Assembly (NCBI GenBank): GCA_007827375.1 | Contig: VISH01000002.1 | Coordinates: 372,001-436,000, forward strand | DNA: 64,000 bases | Reading direction: 5' to 3' | Source of the DNA: Alteromonadaceae bacterium 2753L.S.0a.02 | GTDB taxonomy: Bacteria > Pseudomonadota > Gammaproteobacteria > Pseudomonadales > Cellvibrionaceae | Part shown: in pieces, positions 26,816-35,499 of the stretch | Numbering within the stretch: the stretch's first letter is position 1 | Layout of the letters: every line of letters begins with the position of its first letter | The notes under the pieces: generated by a model | The model's input: the letters and a program-made list of their open reading frames with translations, nothing else | Told to the model about the DNA's origin: nothing | Database searches by the model: none | Made by a program: the position numbers and the translations under genes

Positions 26816-27781
26816 CTATTTGTTCTCGCCGAAAATAACGCTGTTATTGCGACCGTTGTGTTTCGCCTGGTACAGCGCTTTGTCGGCAGATTCAATCCAG
26901 GCAGTGGCATCTGCCATGGTGCTGTTGAGTTCTGCGATGCCCAGGCTAATGGTGTAATTGAAGTTGTGGCCGTCGTATGCGATGGTCTCGGCGGCAACCT
27001 TGCTGCGCAGTCGTTCAGCCACTATGAGGGCGGATTGCGCGTCTGTATCCATTAGGATGACCGCAAATTCCTCTCCGCCATAACGGCCGGGCACGTCGAT
27101 ATCCCGTAACGAGTCGCGCACAATTTGTGCTGTGCGCCGAATGACCTCGTCACCCGTGGGGTGTCCGTAACTGTCGTTCACTTTTTTAAAATGATCGATA
27201 TCGAACATCAGTAGCGAACTGGTGTGATTGTGCCGTTGGAAGCGGCGAAATTCGTGATTGAGCTCGCCCTCCCAGGATTTTCGGTTCAACAGGCCAGTAA
27301 GGCCATCCGTGCGGCTGAGCTTGTGTAACTTGGCGTTGGCTTTTTGTAGCTGGAGACGGTTGACGGCCACTTCGGTAACATCGTAGAGGATCAGGCAAAT
27401 ATGGTCGACGTTGCCGCGTGTGTCGGTGAGCGGAATAATGGTGCTGTTCTGGTACATACACTCGGCCATGCTGGTAATCGGCCGGTAGCTTTTAAAACGA
27501 AATAGGTAGGGACGCTGTTCCCAGGTGGTAAAGGCTGAATTGTGCAGTACAAACACTGATTCCACCTTGCGGCGAAACCAGGCCTCGGGGAGTTCCGGAA
27601 ACAGATCGAACAATACCCGCCCTAAAACCTGGTCCGGCATACGGGCGCTGTGATTCTGCATAAAGCTGTTCCACAGCTCGATTTTGAAATCCCGATTGAG
27701 AATCACCAGGCCCACGTCGATGTCTTGTAAAACATCCATCAGCCAGTGAAAGTCATTAAGGAAATCTTTAACCTGCGCCAT
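26816..27781 (-). CDS. PAS-GGDEF diguanylate cyclase
   Basis: The 321-residue cytoplasmic enzyme makes c-di-GMP from two GTP. An N-terminal PAS domain (about residues 12-130, starting DVGLVILNRDFKIELWN) is followed by a linker helix and a GGDEF domain (about 155-318) with an intact active-site GGEEF. An RDID placed five residues before it matches the RxxD product-inhibition site, so it should be active and feedback-inhibited. The PAS domain may sense a small ligand or redox state. The gene begins 17 bases after the CheC-like gene, so both are one operon. Confidence 0.93.
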   Translation of the reverse strand: MAQVKDFLNDFHWLMDVLQDIDVGLVILNRDFKIELWNSFMQNHSARMPDQVLGRVLFDLFPELPEAWFRRKVESVFVLHNSAFTTWEQRPYLFRFKSYRPITSMAECMYQNSTIIPLTDTRGNVDHICLILYDVTEVAVNRLQLQKANAKLHKLSRTDGLTGLLNRKSWEGELNHEFRRFQRHNHTSSLLMFDIDHFKKVNDSYGHPTGDEVIRRTAQIVRDSLRDIDVPGRYGGEEFAVILMDTDAQSALIVAERLRSKVAAETIAYDGHNFNYTISLGIAELNSTMADATAWIESADKALYQAKHNGRNNSVIFGENK

Positions 27782-27798
27782 TGTTTAGGTGGTGCCCT

Positions 27799-28410
27799 CT
27801 ACACCAGGAGGTAGTCGAGCTTCTTCAGCAGTATGTCCATGGAATCATCGGTTAACACTATCAGCATGTCACAATTTACATTGTAGCCTTCCAACTGATA
27901 ATTGATTTCGGTAACCAGTGCGTGGTCCCAGCGCGTGGTGTTCAAGTCCAACAGTTCGGCGACCTGCACATGTTGACCGAGCACCATGGGCGAACCATAA
28001 CTGAACTCCAGGTCGATCTGCTCACCGATGCCCTTGAGACAAGCGCCAAACAGAACGTTGGTGGTGTCCATTAACAGCTCGCGCTCGGCTTGCTTATCAA
28101 GGGCATCATCGTATTTCATGAGTTTGGCGAGATCTGAGAAGCTGGTGTCGTTGAACAGTAGCATCGCTTCCCCGGAAATACCGCCGCCAATAAATCCCTG
28201 GCACACGCCGGAAACCGATTCTCGGGTGTCGATGGCCTGCAGAGCCATCACAATATCGGTGGGGCGCATAACCGCAATATGAGGAATCGACAAGATTACG
28301 AAGGTGTCCAGCAGTCGAGCTAAACGGTCCCCGGCCTGCCCCATCGCCACGTTGGTGATCTCTTGTAGGCAGTCGCGATGGTCTTCGCTGAGGTTGACGA
28401 TCAGGCTCAT
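27799..28410 (-). CDS. CheC-like chemotaxis phosphatase
   Basis: The 203-residue protein belongs to the CheC/CheX/FliY phosphatase fold. The first active-site motif is good: D-x3-E-x2-N in DCLQEITNVAMGQAGDRLA, with a downstream Pro. The second copy (ELLMDTTNVLFG) has Asp in place of the Glu but keeps Asn, so one site may be degenerate. CheC proteins dephosphorylate CheY-P or bind CheD. It is the first gene of an operon with a PAS-GGDEF cyclase, implying a link between a response-regulator phosphate signal and c-di-GMP; that link is inferred. Confidence 0.8.
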   Translation of the reverse strand: MSLIVNLSEDHRDCLQEITNVAMGQAGDRLARLLDTFVILSIPHIAVMRPTDIVMALQAIDTRESVSGVCQGFIGGGISGEAMLLFNDTSFSDLAKLMKYDDALDKQAERELLMDTTNVLFGACLKGIGEQIDLEFSYGSPMVLGQHVQVAELLDLNTTRWDHALVTEINYQLEGYNVNCDMLIVLTDDSMDILLKKLDYLLV

Positions 28411-28509
28411 GGGCTTGTTAAGGTCTCAAAGTTCGCAACGTATTATCTATTCTAGTCCGGTGCCGCTAAAATGCCGGGAATTTTCTAACCAGCTAAAGGA
28501 TGCACCATC

Positions 28510-29157
28510 ATGCTGCAATACCGCGTTCTCCCCGTCACACCGTTTCAGCAAAACTGCTCGATAATTTGGTGCGACGAGACTAACAAGGCTGCCGTAATAG
28601 ACCCGGGCGGTGAAGTTTCCCGTATTAAAAGCTTAGTTGATCAGCTGGGAGTTGATGTTGAACAGATTCTGCTCACACATGGTCATATGGACCATGTCGG
28701 TGGCACCGCTGAACTCAAAGCGTTATTTAAAGTGCCGGTGATCGGGCCGCATAAAGAGGATTTGTTCTGGATTGCGGCGCTGGATGATCAAGCGCAAATG
28801 ATGAACTTTCCCCCGGTGCCAAAATTCACCCCCGATTGCTGGTTGAGTGACGGCGATAAATTACAGTTGGGCAACCAGGTACTCGATGTGGTGCACTGCC
28901 CCGGGCACACTCCCGGTCATGTTGTGTTGGTGGATAAACAAAGCAAAATAGCATTTGTTGGCGACGTGTTGTTTGCGGGTTCTATTGGGCGTACGGATTT
29001 TCCCCGCGGCGACTACCAAACATTGATCGATGCCATTCGCAAAAAGCTGTTTCCGTTGGGTGACGATATCGCCTTTGTGCCGGGGCACGGGCCCAACTCC
29101 AGTTTTGGCCGGGAGCGTGAAAACAACCCCTTTGTGAGCGATAGTCGGTTCTCATAA
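28510..29157 (+). CDS. MBL-fold hydrolase, YcbL/glyoxalase-II-like
   Basis: The 215-residue metallo-beta-lactamase-fold enzyme has the metal motif LTHGHMDHVGG (His57, His59, Asp61, His62), a later metal His in HCPGHTPGHVV, an Asp in FVGDVLFAGSIGR and a final His in VPGHGP. Length and motifs match YcbL-type glyoxalase II relatives, which hydrolyse S-lactoylglutathione or similar thioesters with two Zn or Fe ions. The gene is divergent from the CheC operon with a short shared gap. An intrinsic terminator follows. Confidence 0.88.
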   Translation: MLQYRVLPVTPFQQNCSIIWCDETNKAAVIDPGGEVSRIKSLVDQLGVDVEQILLTHGHMDHVGGTAELKALFKVPVIGPHKEDLFWIAALDDQAQMMNFPPVPKFTPDCWLSDGDKLQLGNQVLDVVHCPGHTPGHVVLVDKQSKIAFVGDVLFAGSIGRTDFPRGDYQTLIDAIRKKLFPLGDDIAFVPGHGPNSSFGRERENNPFVSDSRFS

Positions 29158-29213
29158 AAGCCCTGGTTGGCAGCGGCTGTTGCAAGTGTCACACTTGCGC
29201 TACATTTACAAAG

Positions 29214-29240
29214 CGGTGGCCGTTTGGTCACCGTTTTTTT
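29214..29240 (+). terminator. Intrinsic terminator of the MBL hydrolase gene
   Basis: CGGTGGCC (29214-29221) pairs with GGTCACCG (29226-29233) with one G-T pair and a GTTT loop, followed by seven T residues (29234-29240). Confidence 0.85.
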
Positions 29241-29270
29241 GCTCCTCAACGGACTATAAAGGTGGGAACC

Positions 29271-29657
29271 ATGTCTGAGCAAGATGATGTCTTGGGTGAA
29301 GATTTTGATGAGAATTACGACCAGTTCATCGCAGACGCTATAGCCACGGGTTGTGTTTGGGGGCTCGAAAATAGCGAGGGCTGGGCGCTGTGCCCGTCTT
29401 TAAATAATGACGAGCTGGATGTGATGCCGCTGTGGTCACAACCCCAGTTTGCCGAAATTCATTGCCGCGAAGAGTGGGGCGATTATCAGGTAGTACCGAT
29501 ATCGCTCGAAGAATTGCTCGACGACTGGTTGCCGGGCATGCACGAAGACTTGGTACTCATCGGCCCCAACTGGAATGACGATCTGGAAGGGTTGGAAGTG
29601 GAACCGCTCGACCTTATCGAAGACGTCGATAACGCCGCCGAAGACTTACCCGCCTGA
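29271..29657 (+). CDS. DUF2750 domain protein
   Basis: The 128-residue, very acidic cytoplasmic protein starts at ATG 29271 after AAGGTGG; a GTG nine bases earlier is less likely. The region from residue 10 to 95 fits DUF2750: FIADAIATGCVWGLENSEGW, LWSQPQFAEIHCREEW, then IPxSLEE-type helix and a short hydrophobic strand. The role of the family is unknown. The last 12 bases overlap the convergent thioredoxin gene. Confidence 0.8.
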   Translation: MSEQDDVLGEDFDENYDQFIADAIATGCVWGLENSEGWALCPSLNNDELDVMPLWSQPQFAEIHCREEWGDYQVVPISLEELLDDWLPGMHEDLVLIGPNWNDDLEGLEVEPLDLIEDVDNAAEDLPA

Positions 29658-30173
29658 TGCCGCTTTGGGAAACTTATCTTCCAGCATTAGCCACTGCAGT
29701 TTTTTCATAGTGGCGGTGAGGGTGTCGCCGGGTTTACGAATGTAGCGAATTTTTTTATCTGCACCAATAAACACAATACCTGGTGTCGCCTTTATGTTGT
29801 AACGGTCTGCAATACTGTCGGCGTTTAAAAATAAGGGCAAATCGATTTTCCGGGTATCGAAATAGGCAACCGGATCGTTCGTCTCCCAAATGTTAAATGC
29901 AAAAATGCGTGCAGAGTCATCCAAGGTTTGTTTAAACAAATTGAGCTCTGGCAACAGTTCTTTACAGAACTTGCACCAAGTCGACCAAAATACAATGGCT
30001 ACCTGATTGCCCGCCTCCAATTCGCGATACAGCGAATAGCTGTGGCCTTCGATATCTGTAAGCATCCAATCGGGAGCCAGCATACCCTCATGCAGGGCCG
30101 TTTCATTGGCGCGGCTAACGAGAGGCAGGCTCAACAGTAGGGCGATACATAAAAGAGTACGAACTTTAATCAT
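29646..30173 (-). CDS. TlpA-like thioredoxin-domain protein
   Basis: The 175-residue exported protein is read from ATG 30173 (the frame can be extended to a TTG three codons earlier). A signal peptide ends near SRANE. The thioredoxin fold has active site WCKFC (Cys67/Cys70) rather than WCGPC, and the cis-Pro loop KATPGIVFIG. Such periplasmic thiol-disulfide proteins reduce or oxidise exported Cys residues, for example in cytochrome c maturation. It converges on and slightly overlaps the DUF2750 gene. Confidence 0.85.
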   Translation of the reverse strand: MIKVRTLLCIALLLSLPLVSRANETALHEGMLAPDWMLTDIEGHSYSLYRELEAGNQVAIVFWSTWCKFCKELLPELNLFKQTLDDSARIFAFNIWETNDPVAYFDTRKIDLPLFLNADSIADRYNIKATPGIVFIGADKKIRYIRKPGDTLTATMKKLQWLMLEDKFPKAASGG

Positions 30174-30216
30174 GGCGGCCAAACGAAAAAGAACACTGAG
30201 CTATAGAACAACAAAC

Positions 30217-30942
30217 TTAACAGAGGTTCCCCGTCAGCGAACTTAGCGATTGTTTTTGCACGCCATTACTGTCGAAGTTTTCAGGAGTAAGCCAGGCTTG
30301 GTAGGCTTGTTGAAGGGCTGGCCAGTCTTCCCCGGTTATTGCGAACCACGCAGTGTCGCGGTTACGACCCTTGACCACCATGGCGTTGCGAAATAACCCT
30401 TCATAGCGAAACCCAAATCGGCGTGCGGCGCGCTGTGAGGCTGCGTTCAAAGCATTGCATTTCCAGCAGCAGCGACGGTAGCCCAATCGGAACACATGCT
30501 CGAGTATCAGATAAACAGCTTCAGTGGCTGCTGTGGTGTGCTGTAAGGCTGGACCGAAAAGTACGTGCGCAAGCTCTACGGCGCCATTGTTGGTATCGAT
30601 CGCGGTCAAAGCGAATTGCCCCAGCGCCTGTCTACCAGGGTTTTGTAGCACGTAAAAATAAGCACCTGGGAGCTTTTGCATCGATTCTAACCAGCTTTGG
30701 AAGGCTTCGATATCATTGAATGGGCCGTACGGCATGTACGTCCAAAGCATGCCTGGGTTAGGCATTGCACAAAATGCCTGGTAAAGATCGCTGCCGTGCT
30801 GTCGTACATTTAATGCGACCAGTTGTACATGCTTACCTTGCAGAGGGTGTTGTTGCGGGGCGCTGACCGGCTGCCATGTCAGGGGTAGGCCTACGGGTTG
30901 TCCAAATTGATTGGTAACCGAAAGGAGTTCTGATGATTCCAT
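30217..30942 (-). CDS. GNAT-family N-acetyltransferase
   Basis: The 241-residue protein has a RimJ/RimL-type GNAT fold in residues 35-205: an N-terminal LVALNVRQHGSDLYQAF, a central strand with GQFALTAIDTNNGAVELAHVLFGP and the acetyl-CoA region, then NALNAASQRAARRFGFRYEG, the Asn/Arg signature of the RimL-like group. It probably acetylates a protein N-terminus or small molecule. It is divergent from parC with a 161-bp gap. Confidence 0.85.
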   Translation of the reverse strand: MESSELLSVTNQFGQPVGLPLTWQPVSAPQQHPLQGKHVQLVALNVRQHGSDLYQAFCAMPNPGMLWTYMPYGPFNDIEAFQSWLESMQKLPGAYFYVLQNPGRQALGQFALTAIDTNNGAVELAHVLFGPALQHTTAATEAVYLILEHVFRLGYRRCCWKCNALNAASQRAARRFGFRYEGLFRNAMVVKGRNRDTAWFAITGEDWPALQQAYQAWLTPENFDSNGVQKQSLSSLTGNLC

Positions 30943-31103
30943 GGTCGTTCCTTAAAGCATTTCAGAATCTGCTAGAATTTGCGCGTTGCCAATTTCAGCA
31001 AGCGGCAAGTGAGTTTGCCAAACCTGCTGCAGTGGTACCGGTTAAAAAACACCGCACAGCTTACTATACCCACAATAACGCGATTAATTAGTCGAATTAA
31101 AAT

Positions 31104-33350
31104 ATGTCCGATATCCCTCTGGTTCCGTACGCCGAAGAACAACTTCCCCTCAAAGAATTTACCGAGAAAGCCTATTTGGATTATTCCATGTACGTGATTC
31201 TCGACCGGGCGCTACCCCACGTGGGTGATGGTTTGAAACCGGTGCAGCGCCGCATTATTTACGCCATGAGCGAGCTGGGTTTGAAAGCCAGCGCCAAGTA
31301 TAAAAAATCAGCGCGTACGGTGGGAGACGTTATTGGTAAGTTTCATCCACACGGTGACAGCGCCGCCTATGAAGCCATGGTGTTAATGGCGCAGCCGTTT
31401 TCGTATCGCTACCCCTTGGTGGATGGGCAGGGTAACTGGGGTTCGCAAGACGACCCAAAATCGTTTGCCGCGATGCGTTACACCGAAGCACGACTTTCCG
31501 CATTCACCGACGTATTACTCAGTGAACTGGGGCAGGGGACTGTGGAGTGGTTACCGAATTTCGATGGCACACTTGACGAGCCCAAAATATTGCCCGCGCG
31601 AGTGCCGACAGTTTTACTTAATGGCACCACTGGTATTGCCGTGGGCATGGCCACCGATATTCCACCGCACAATTTGCGCGAAGTGGTGGATGCCACCATT
31701 CACCTGTTGGAAAACCCAAAGGCCAGCAATGAAGATTTGTGTGAATTTATTCTTGGCCCGGATATGCCCACCGAAGCGGAAATTATTACACCGCGTGAGG
31801 ATTTAATAAAAACCTATACCAGCGGCCGTGGCAGCGTAAAAATGCGAGCTATTTGGCGCAGGGAAAATGGCGATATTGTGGTTACCGCGTTACCTCACCA
31901 AGTGAGCGGCGCTAAAATTATGGAGCAGATCGCGGCGCAGATGAACGCTAAAAAACTGCCCATGGTGGCCGATTTGCGTGATGAGTCTGATCACGAAAAT
32001 CCGGTGAGGTTGGTCATTGTGCCGCGCTCCAACCGCATTGATACCGATGCGGTGATGAACCATTTGTTCGCCACTACTGACCTGGAGCGCAGTTACCGAA
32101 TCAATTTAAACATGATCGGCATAGACGGTCGCCCGGGTGTTAAATCACTGCTGGAAATTTTGCAAGATTGGTTGAGTTTCCGCATGGTTACCGTGCGACG
32201 CCGCTTGCAACACCGCCTCGATTGGGTGGAACGTCGCCTGCATTTATTGGATGGTTTATTAATTGCGTTTTTGAACCTCGACGAAGTTATTCACATTATT
32301 CGCACCGAAGATCATCCCAAGCAAAAATTGATGGAGCGTTTTGAGCTCAGTGAAGATCAGGCCAATTACGTTCTCGACACGCGCTTACGTCAATTGGCAC
32401 GTTTAGAGGAAATGAAAATTCGCGATGAGCAAACGACGCTCAATAAGGAACGCGAAGAGCTGAAAAAAATACTCGACTCAGCACGCCGATTGAAAAACCT
32501 GATTAAAAAAGAACTGAATGAAGTCGTCGAAGAATTTGGCGATGCACGTCGCTCGCCACTGGTGCTGCGTGACGAGGCCCAGGCATTTAGTGAAACCGAA
32601 TTAATTTCCAGCGAACCGGTAACGGTGGTGCTTTCTGATAAAGGCTGGATACGATCCGCCAAAGGTCATGACATCGACCCGGAAACCTTAAATTACAAAG
32701 CAGGTGATGGCTTTAAGGCGGCAGCTCGCGGTAAGAGTAGCCAGAACACCCTGCTGCTGGATTCCACAGGACGCAGTTATGCGATAGCGACCCACTCACT
32801 GCCTTCGGCACGGGGTCAGGGAGAGCCGGTAACCGGGCGACTGAATCCGCCCAGCGGCGCCACCTTCGAAGGCATGTTGATGGGGGACGACAAACAAAAA
32901 GTGCTCTTGGCCTCCGATGCCGGTTACGGATTTATTGCCACTCTGGCAGATATGTATACCAAGAATCGTGCAGGTAAGGCCTTGCTCTCACTGCCCAAGG
33001 GTGCCCGCGTGCTCGCGCCCCAGCTGCTAGAGCAAACCGAATCCTGTTGGCTTGCGGCGATCACCAACGAAGGCCGTTTGCTGGCATTTCCGGTAACCGA
33101 GTTGCCAGAACTGGCGCGCGGCAAGGGTAATAAAATTATCAATATTCCAGCGGCACGGGTGCAAAGCCGCGATGAATATGTTGTCGCGTTGGTGGTGTTC
33201 ACTCAGCAACAAACCATAAAAGTCTTTTCCGGAAAGCGGCACCTCGGGCTCAAATATAAAGATTTGGAGCACTACTTGGGTGAGCGTGGTCGCAGGGGTA
33301 ACAAATTGCCCCGTGGCTTCCAGAAAGTGGACAGTGTGGTGGTGGAATAG
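31104..33350 (+). CDS. parC: DNA topoisomerase IV subunit A
   Basis: The 748-residue protein cuts and reseals DNA to decatenate chromosomes with ParE. The N-terminal breakage domain has KPVQRRIIYAMSELG, the quinolone region GDVIGKFHPHGDSAAYEAMV with the sensitive-type Ser and Glu, and catalytic Tyr126 in MRYTEARL. A C-terminal half with beta-pinwheel blades follows. The length matches ParC rather than the longer GyrA. No Shine-Dalgarno is seen before ATG 31104, and parE is not adjacent in this window. Confidence 0.96.
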   Translation: MSDIPLVPYAEEQLPLKEFTEKAYLDYSMYVILDRALPHVGDGLKPVQRRIIYAMSELGLKASAKYKKSARTVGDVIGKFHPHGDSAAYEAMVLMAQPFSYRYPLVDGQGNWGSQDDPKSFAAMRYTEARLSAFTDVLLSELGQGTVEWLPNFDGTLDEPKILPARVPTVLLNGTTGIAVGMATDIPPHNLREVVDATIHLLENPKASNEDLCEFILGPDMPTEAEIITPREDLIKTYTSGRGSVKMRAIWRRENGDIVVTALPHQVSGAKIMEQIAAQMNAKKLPMVADLRDESDHENPVRLVIVPRSNRIDTDAVMNHLFATTDLERSYRINLNMIGIDGRPGVKSLLEILQDWLSFRMVTVRRRLQHRLDWVERRLHLLDGLLIAFLNLDEVIHIIRTEDHPKQKLMERFELSEDQANYVLDTRLRQLARLEEMKIRDEQTTLNKEREELKKILDSARRLKNLIKKELNEVVEEFGDARRSPLVLRDEAQAFSETELISSEPVTVVLSDKGWIRSAKGHDIDPETLNYKAGDGFKAAARGKSSQNTLLLDSTGRSYAIATHSLPSARGQGEPVTGRLNPPSGATFEGMLMGDDKQKVLLASDAGYGFIATLADMYTKNRAGKALLSLPKGARVLAPQLLEQTESCWLAAITNEGRLLAFPVTELPELARGKGNKIINIPAARVQSRDEYVVALVVFTQQQTIKVFSGKRHLGLKYKDLEHYLGERGRRGNKLPRGFQKVDSVVVE

Positions 33351-33592
33351 CTCTGCCACTTTGGTGGCCACAAACCGCGTGTAAATTCATCCATTTGTCC
33401 CAGAGACTTATGATGCCGAGTGTTGTTAAATTGCGCCTAACTGTGGGGGTGCAGGGAACTGGTTCACAGTTTACAGCTGGGGCAGCTTGATCAAGGTCAC
33501 TTCAGGTGACAGACTTCACATGTCTGCTGCCAACAGATGCTACCAACTCTGTAGTCACTACCCACAACAATGAATAAAAATAGTGTGAGATT

Positions 33593-33853
33593 ATGTCTCA
33601 ATTCCGCAAGCACGGAAGGACTCCGGTAAAGTGCGCCGTTAGGCTTAAACATCGTGAAATCGGCGATGTGGTTACCGAAACGCGCGATATTTCAGAAACA
33701 GGCGTATTTGTAAGTTGTCGTGAACTGGTGCGCTTTGTATCGGTAGGCGATGAGCTTGAAGCCAAGCTTTACACCGCCACTAATCAGGTTTCTGAAACCA
33801 ATTTAAAAGTTGTGCGCCTCACCGAAGATGGCGTAGGCTTGGTATTCGCTTGA
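33593..33853 (+). CDS. PilZ-domain c-di-GMP receptor
   Basis: This 86-residue single-domain protein has the PilZ c-di-GMP-binding signature: RKHGR near the N-terminus (RxxxR type) and RDISETG (D/NxSxxG). It is small enough to be a stand-alone adaptor that binds c-di-GMP and then a partner. The ATG follows a weak ribosome site; it stands alone between parC and a convergent glucosaminidase gene. The cyclase at 26816-27781 is a nearby possible source of its ligand. Confidence 0.9.
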   Translation: MSQFRKHGRTPVKCAVRLKHREIGDVVTETRDISETGVFVSCRELVRFVSVGDELEAKLYTATNQVSETNLKVVRLTEDGVGLVFA

Positions 33854-33886
33854 CTCCGGAATAATCCAACTCGCCCTCAAACCCGA

Positions 33887-34651
33887 TTATTCCAAATTAT
33901 TGCTTTTGATCATCGCACGCAATTCGCTCACGTAAGCTTCCCCCCGCTCTGAGTATTTCATCAATCCTGCCGCTAGCGCATAGGCCGTGATCGGCGCTTT
34001 GCGCGACCGTAAATCGGCGCGTATTTGTCTCAGTTGCTGATAGGCCGTGTGGGTATTAATGTTTTTCAGATACGAAGCTACCGATGCACGTGGCGAGCGA
34101 AATCTACGTACTTCGTGAGTGGCCCCGCTGCTGCGTTTACCGGGAACTATGCCGCAGCCTTCGGTGTAACACCATTGCCCGAAGTAATTATTGCCGTGTT
34201 GTGCGAAACGCGACCGACCCCACGAGGACTCGTTAGCCGCCTGTGCCAGTGCCATGGCGGGCGGCACGCTATCGACCCGTAGCAGAAGTTCGTCCAGCAG
34301 CGGCTTGGGGTCGCCTTCGGGTTGTTCATCATCTTTCAGCACATAGTATTTGTGGGCGTAGTGGGTTAGGAGTTTGATTTGGCGCTTGGTGAGTTTGTGT
34401 TTTTTGTTGTAACTGGAAGCCAGTTTTTTCACGACTTTGCGGTCTTTTAGGATTTTTTGGTTTTCCGTTTCCACCAAAGGTTTTAAGAAATTGAAGAAAG
34501 CTTGTTTGCGGCTTGGGATGTCTTCAATGGCGGCGAAATTGGGAACGGGGGTGCGGTCTATTTTTTTTTGTGAGATAGCGATGAATAAGGTTGTTAGGAT
34601 GAGGGCTAGGTAGAGCACGAGAGTCCAGGCGATTAGTTTTTTTAACATCAT
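33887..34651 (-). CDS. Membrane-anchored glucosaminidase (Bax-like)
   Basis: The 254-residue protein has an N-terminal TM (about residues 5-27) and a glucosaminidase domain in the second half: QAANESSWGRSRFAQHGNNY with the catalytic Glu, FGQWCYTEGCG, and the end region VASYLKNINTH. Layout resembles Bax-type proteins that cleave N-acetylglucosamine bonds in peptidoglycan at the periplasmic face. Two Met codons (34651, 34648) could start it. It converges on the PilZ gene. Confidence 0.85.
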   Translation of the reverse strand: MMLKKLIAWTLVLYLALILTTLFIAISQKKIDRTPVPNFAAIEDIPSRKQAFFNFLKPLVETENQKILKDRKVVKKLASSYNKKHKLTKRQIKLLTHYAHKYYVLKDDEQPEGDPKPLLDELLLRVDSVPPAMALAQAANESSWGRSRFAQHGNNYFGQWCYTEGCGIVPGKRSSGATHEVRRFRSPRASVASYLKNINTHTAYQQLRQIRADLRSRKAPITAYALAAGLMKYSERGEAYVSELRAMIKSNNLE

Positions 34652-34848
34652 TTACATCTGTCCTTATTTGGCTGGGCTGGTTTTGTGTTTTTTGATATGA
34701 GTTTTATGTTTAATTTATTTTTCGGATACCCTCACCGGGCCGGTGTTCATTTTTCCGGTCGCGAGAATTTAGTATTGGCGTTTAGTCCATTTTTAGTTGT
34801 ACGTTTGATCTCGCGAATCAGTTTCTTTCGACGCAACGCCTAGCGCCG

Positions 34849-35499
34849 CTATATCTCCAGATTTTTTCTCAAGTCGCTCATTTTTTGTCGGGCTTTTTTG
34901 CGATCGACTGGGGTGCTTATTTTTTCGGGTAACGCCGTGGTGCTTGGCAGAGTGAGTTTTTCGCCGAGGCGAATTTTTTCGCAGAGTGCCAGGTAGTGCT
35001 GTTTGAATATGGGGAAGGCGATGTTTTCTGCGTTGCTTTGTAGAAAGTACCAATCTGTCGCTTTGCCGGCGTGGTATACCGCTGGATGGCTCCAGGTTTG
35101 CGCCGCTTTTGGAGAGGCGGCGTTGCAGGCTTCCAGGTAGGCGGCATGGGGTTCTGGCAGGCCCTGTTGGCTGCTGGTTTCACAGGCTTTGATCATGGTG
35201 GCCAGGGTGGGTAAAAACTCGTTGTTTTCGATGATCGTGCGCGCGGCTTTGAGCTGGGTGGTGGTGTCGAAGCGTTGCAGGCTTTCGAGCCACAAGCGTT
35301 TCGCGGCATTAACATCGGTTTCGTTGCCGAAAGCCTTAAAAAACTGGTTGTGATAATTGCGTTTAAAGAGCGCAAATATCTGATTCACAGCATCTATGCG
35401 CTGCTCACTGGGAGGCGTATTAGTAGGCCCAGCTGCGGTCGGTGAGTTCTTCTTCAAGGCTGATTTCTCGCGTGGTTCGTTGTGTGCCCGGATCGCCAT
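34849..35499 (-). CDS. Lambda-P-like helicase-loader protein (replication protein P)
   Basis: The frame can extend to 35601 deep inside the DnaT-like gene; the annotated ATG 35499 (MAIRAHNE) is a compromise and the true start may be nearer DAVNQIF at about 35365, where homology-like sequence begins. From there, FALFKRNYHNQFFKAF, AAKRLWLESLQRFD and the helices FLPTLATMIKACETS fit the phage lambda P/replication protein P pattern, the factor that loads the replicative helicase. It follows the four-domain DnaT-like gene with overlap, so the two probably act together in replication restart or an integrated replicon. No DNA-binding motif is visible. Confidence 0.65.
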   Translation of the reverse strand: MAIRAHNEPREKSALKKNSPTAAGPTNTPPSEQRIDAVNQIFALFKRNYHNQFFKAFGNETDVNAAKRLWLESLQRFDTTTQLKAARTIIENNEFLPTLATMIKACETSSQQGLPEPHAAYLEACNAASPKAAQTWSHPAVYHAGKATDWYFLQSNAENIAFPIFKQHYLALCEKIRLGEKLTLPSTTALPEKISTPVDRKKARQKMSDLRKNLEI

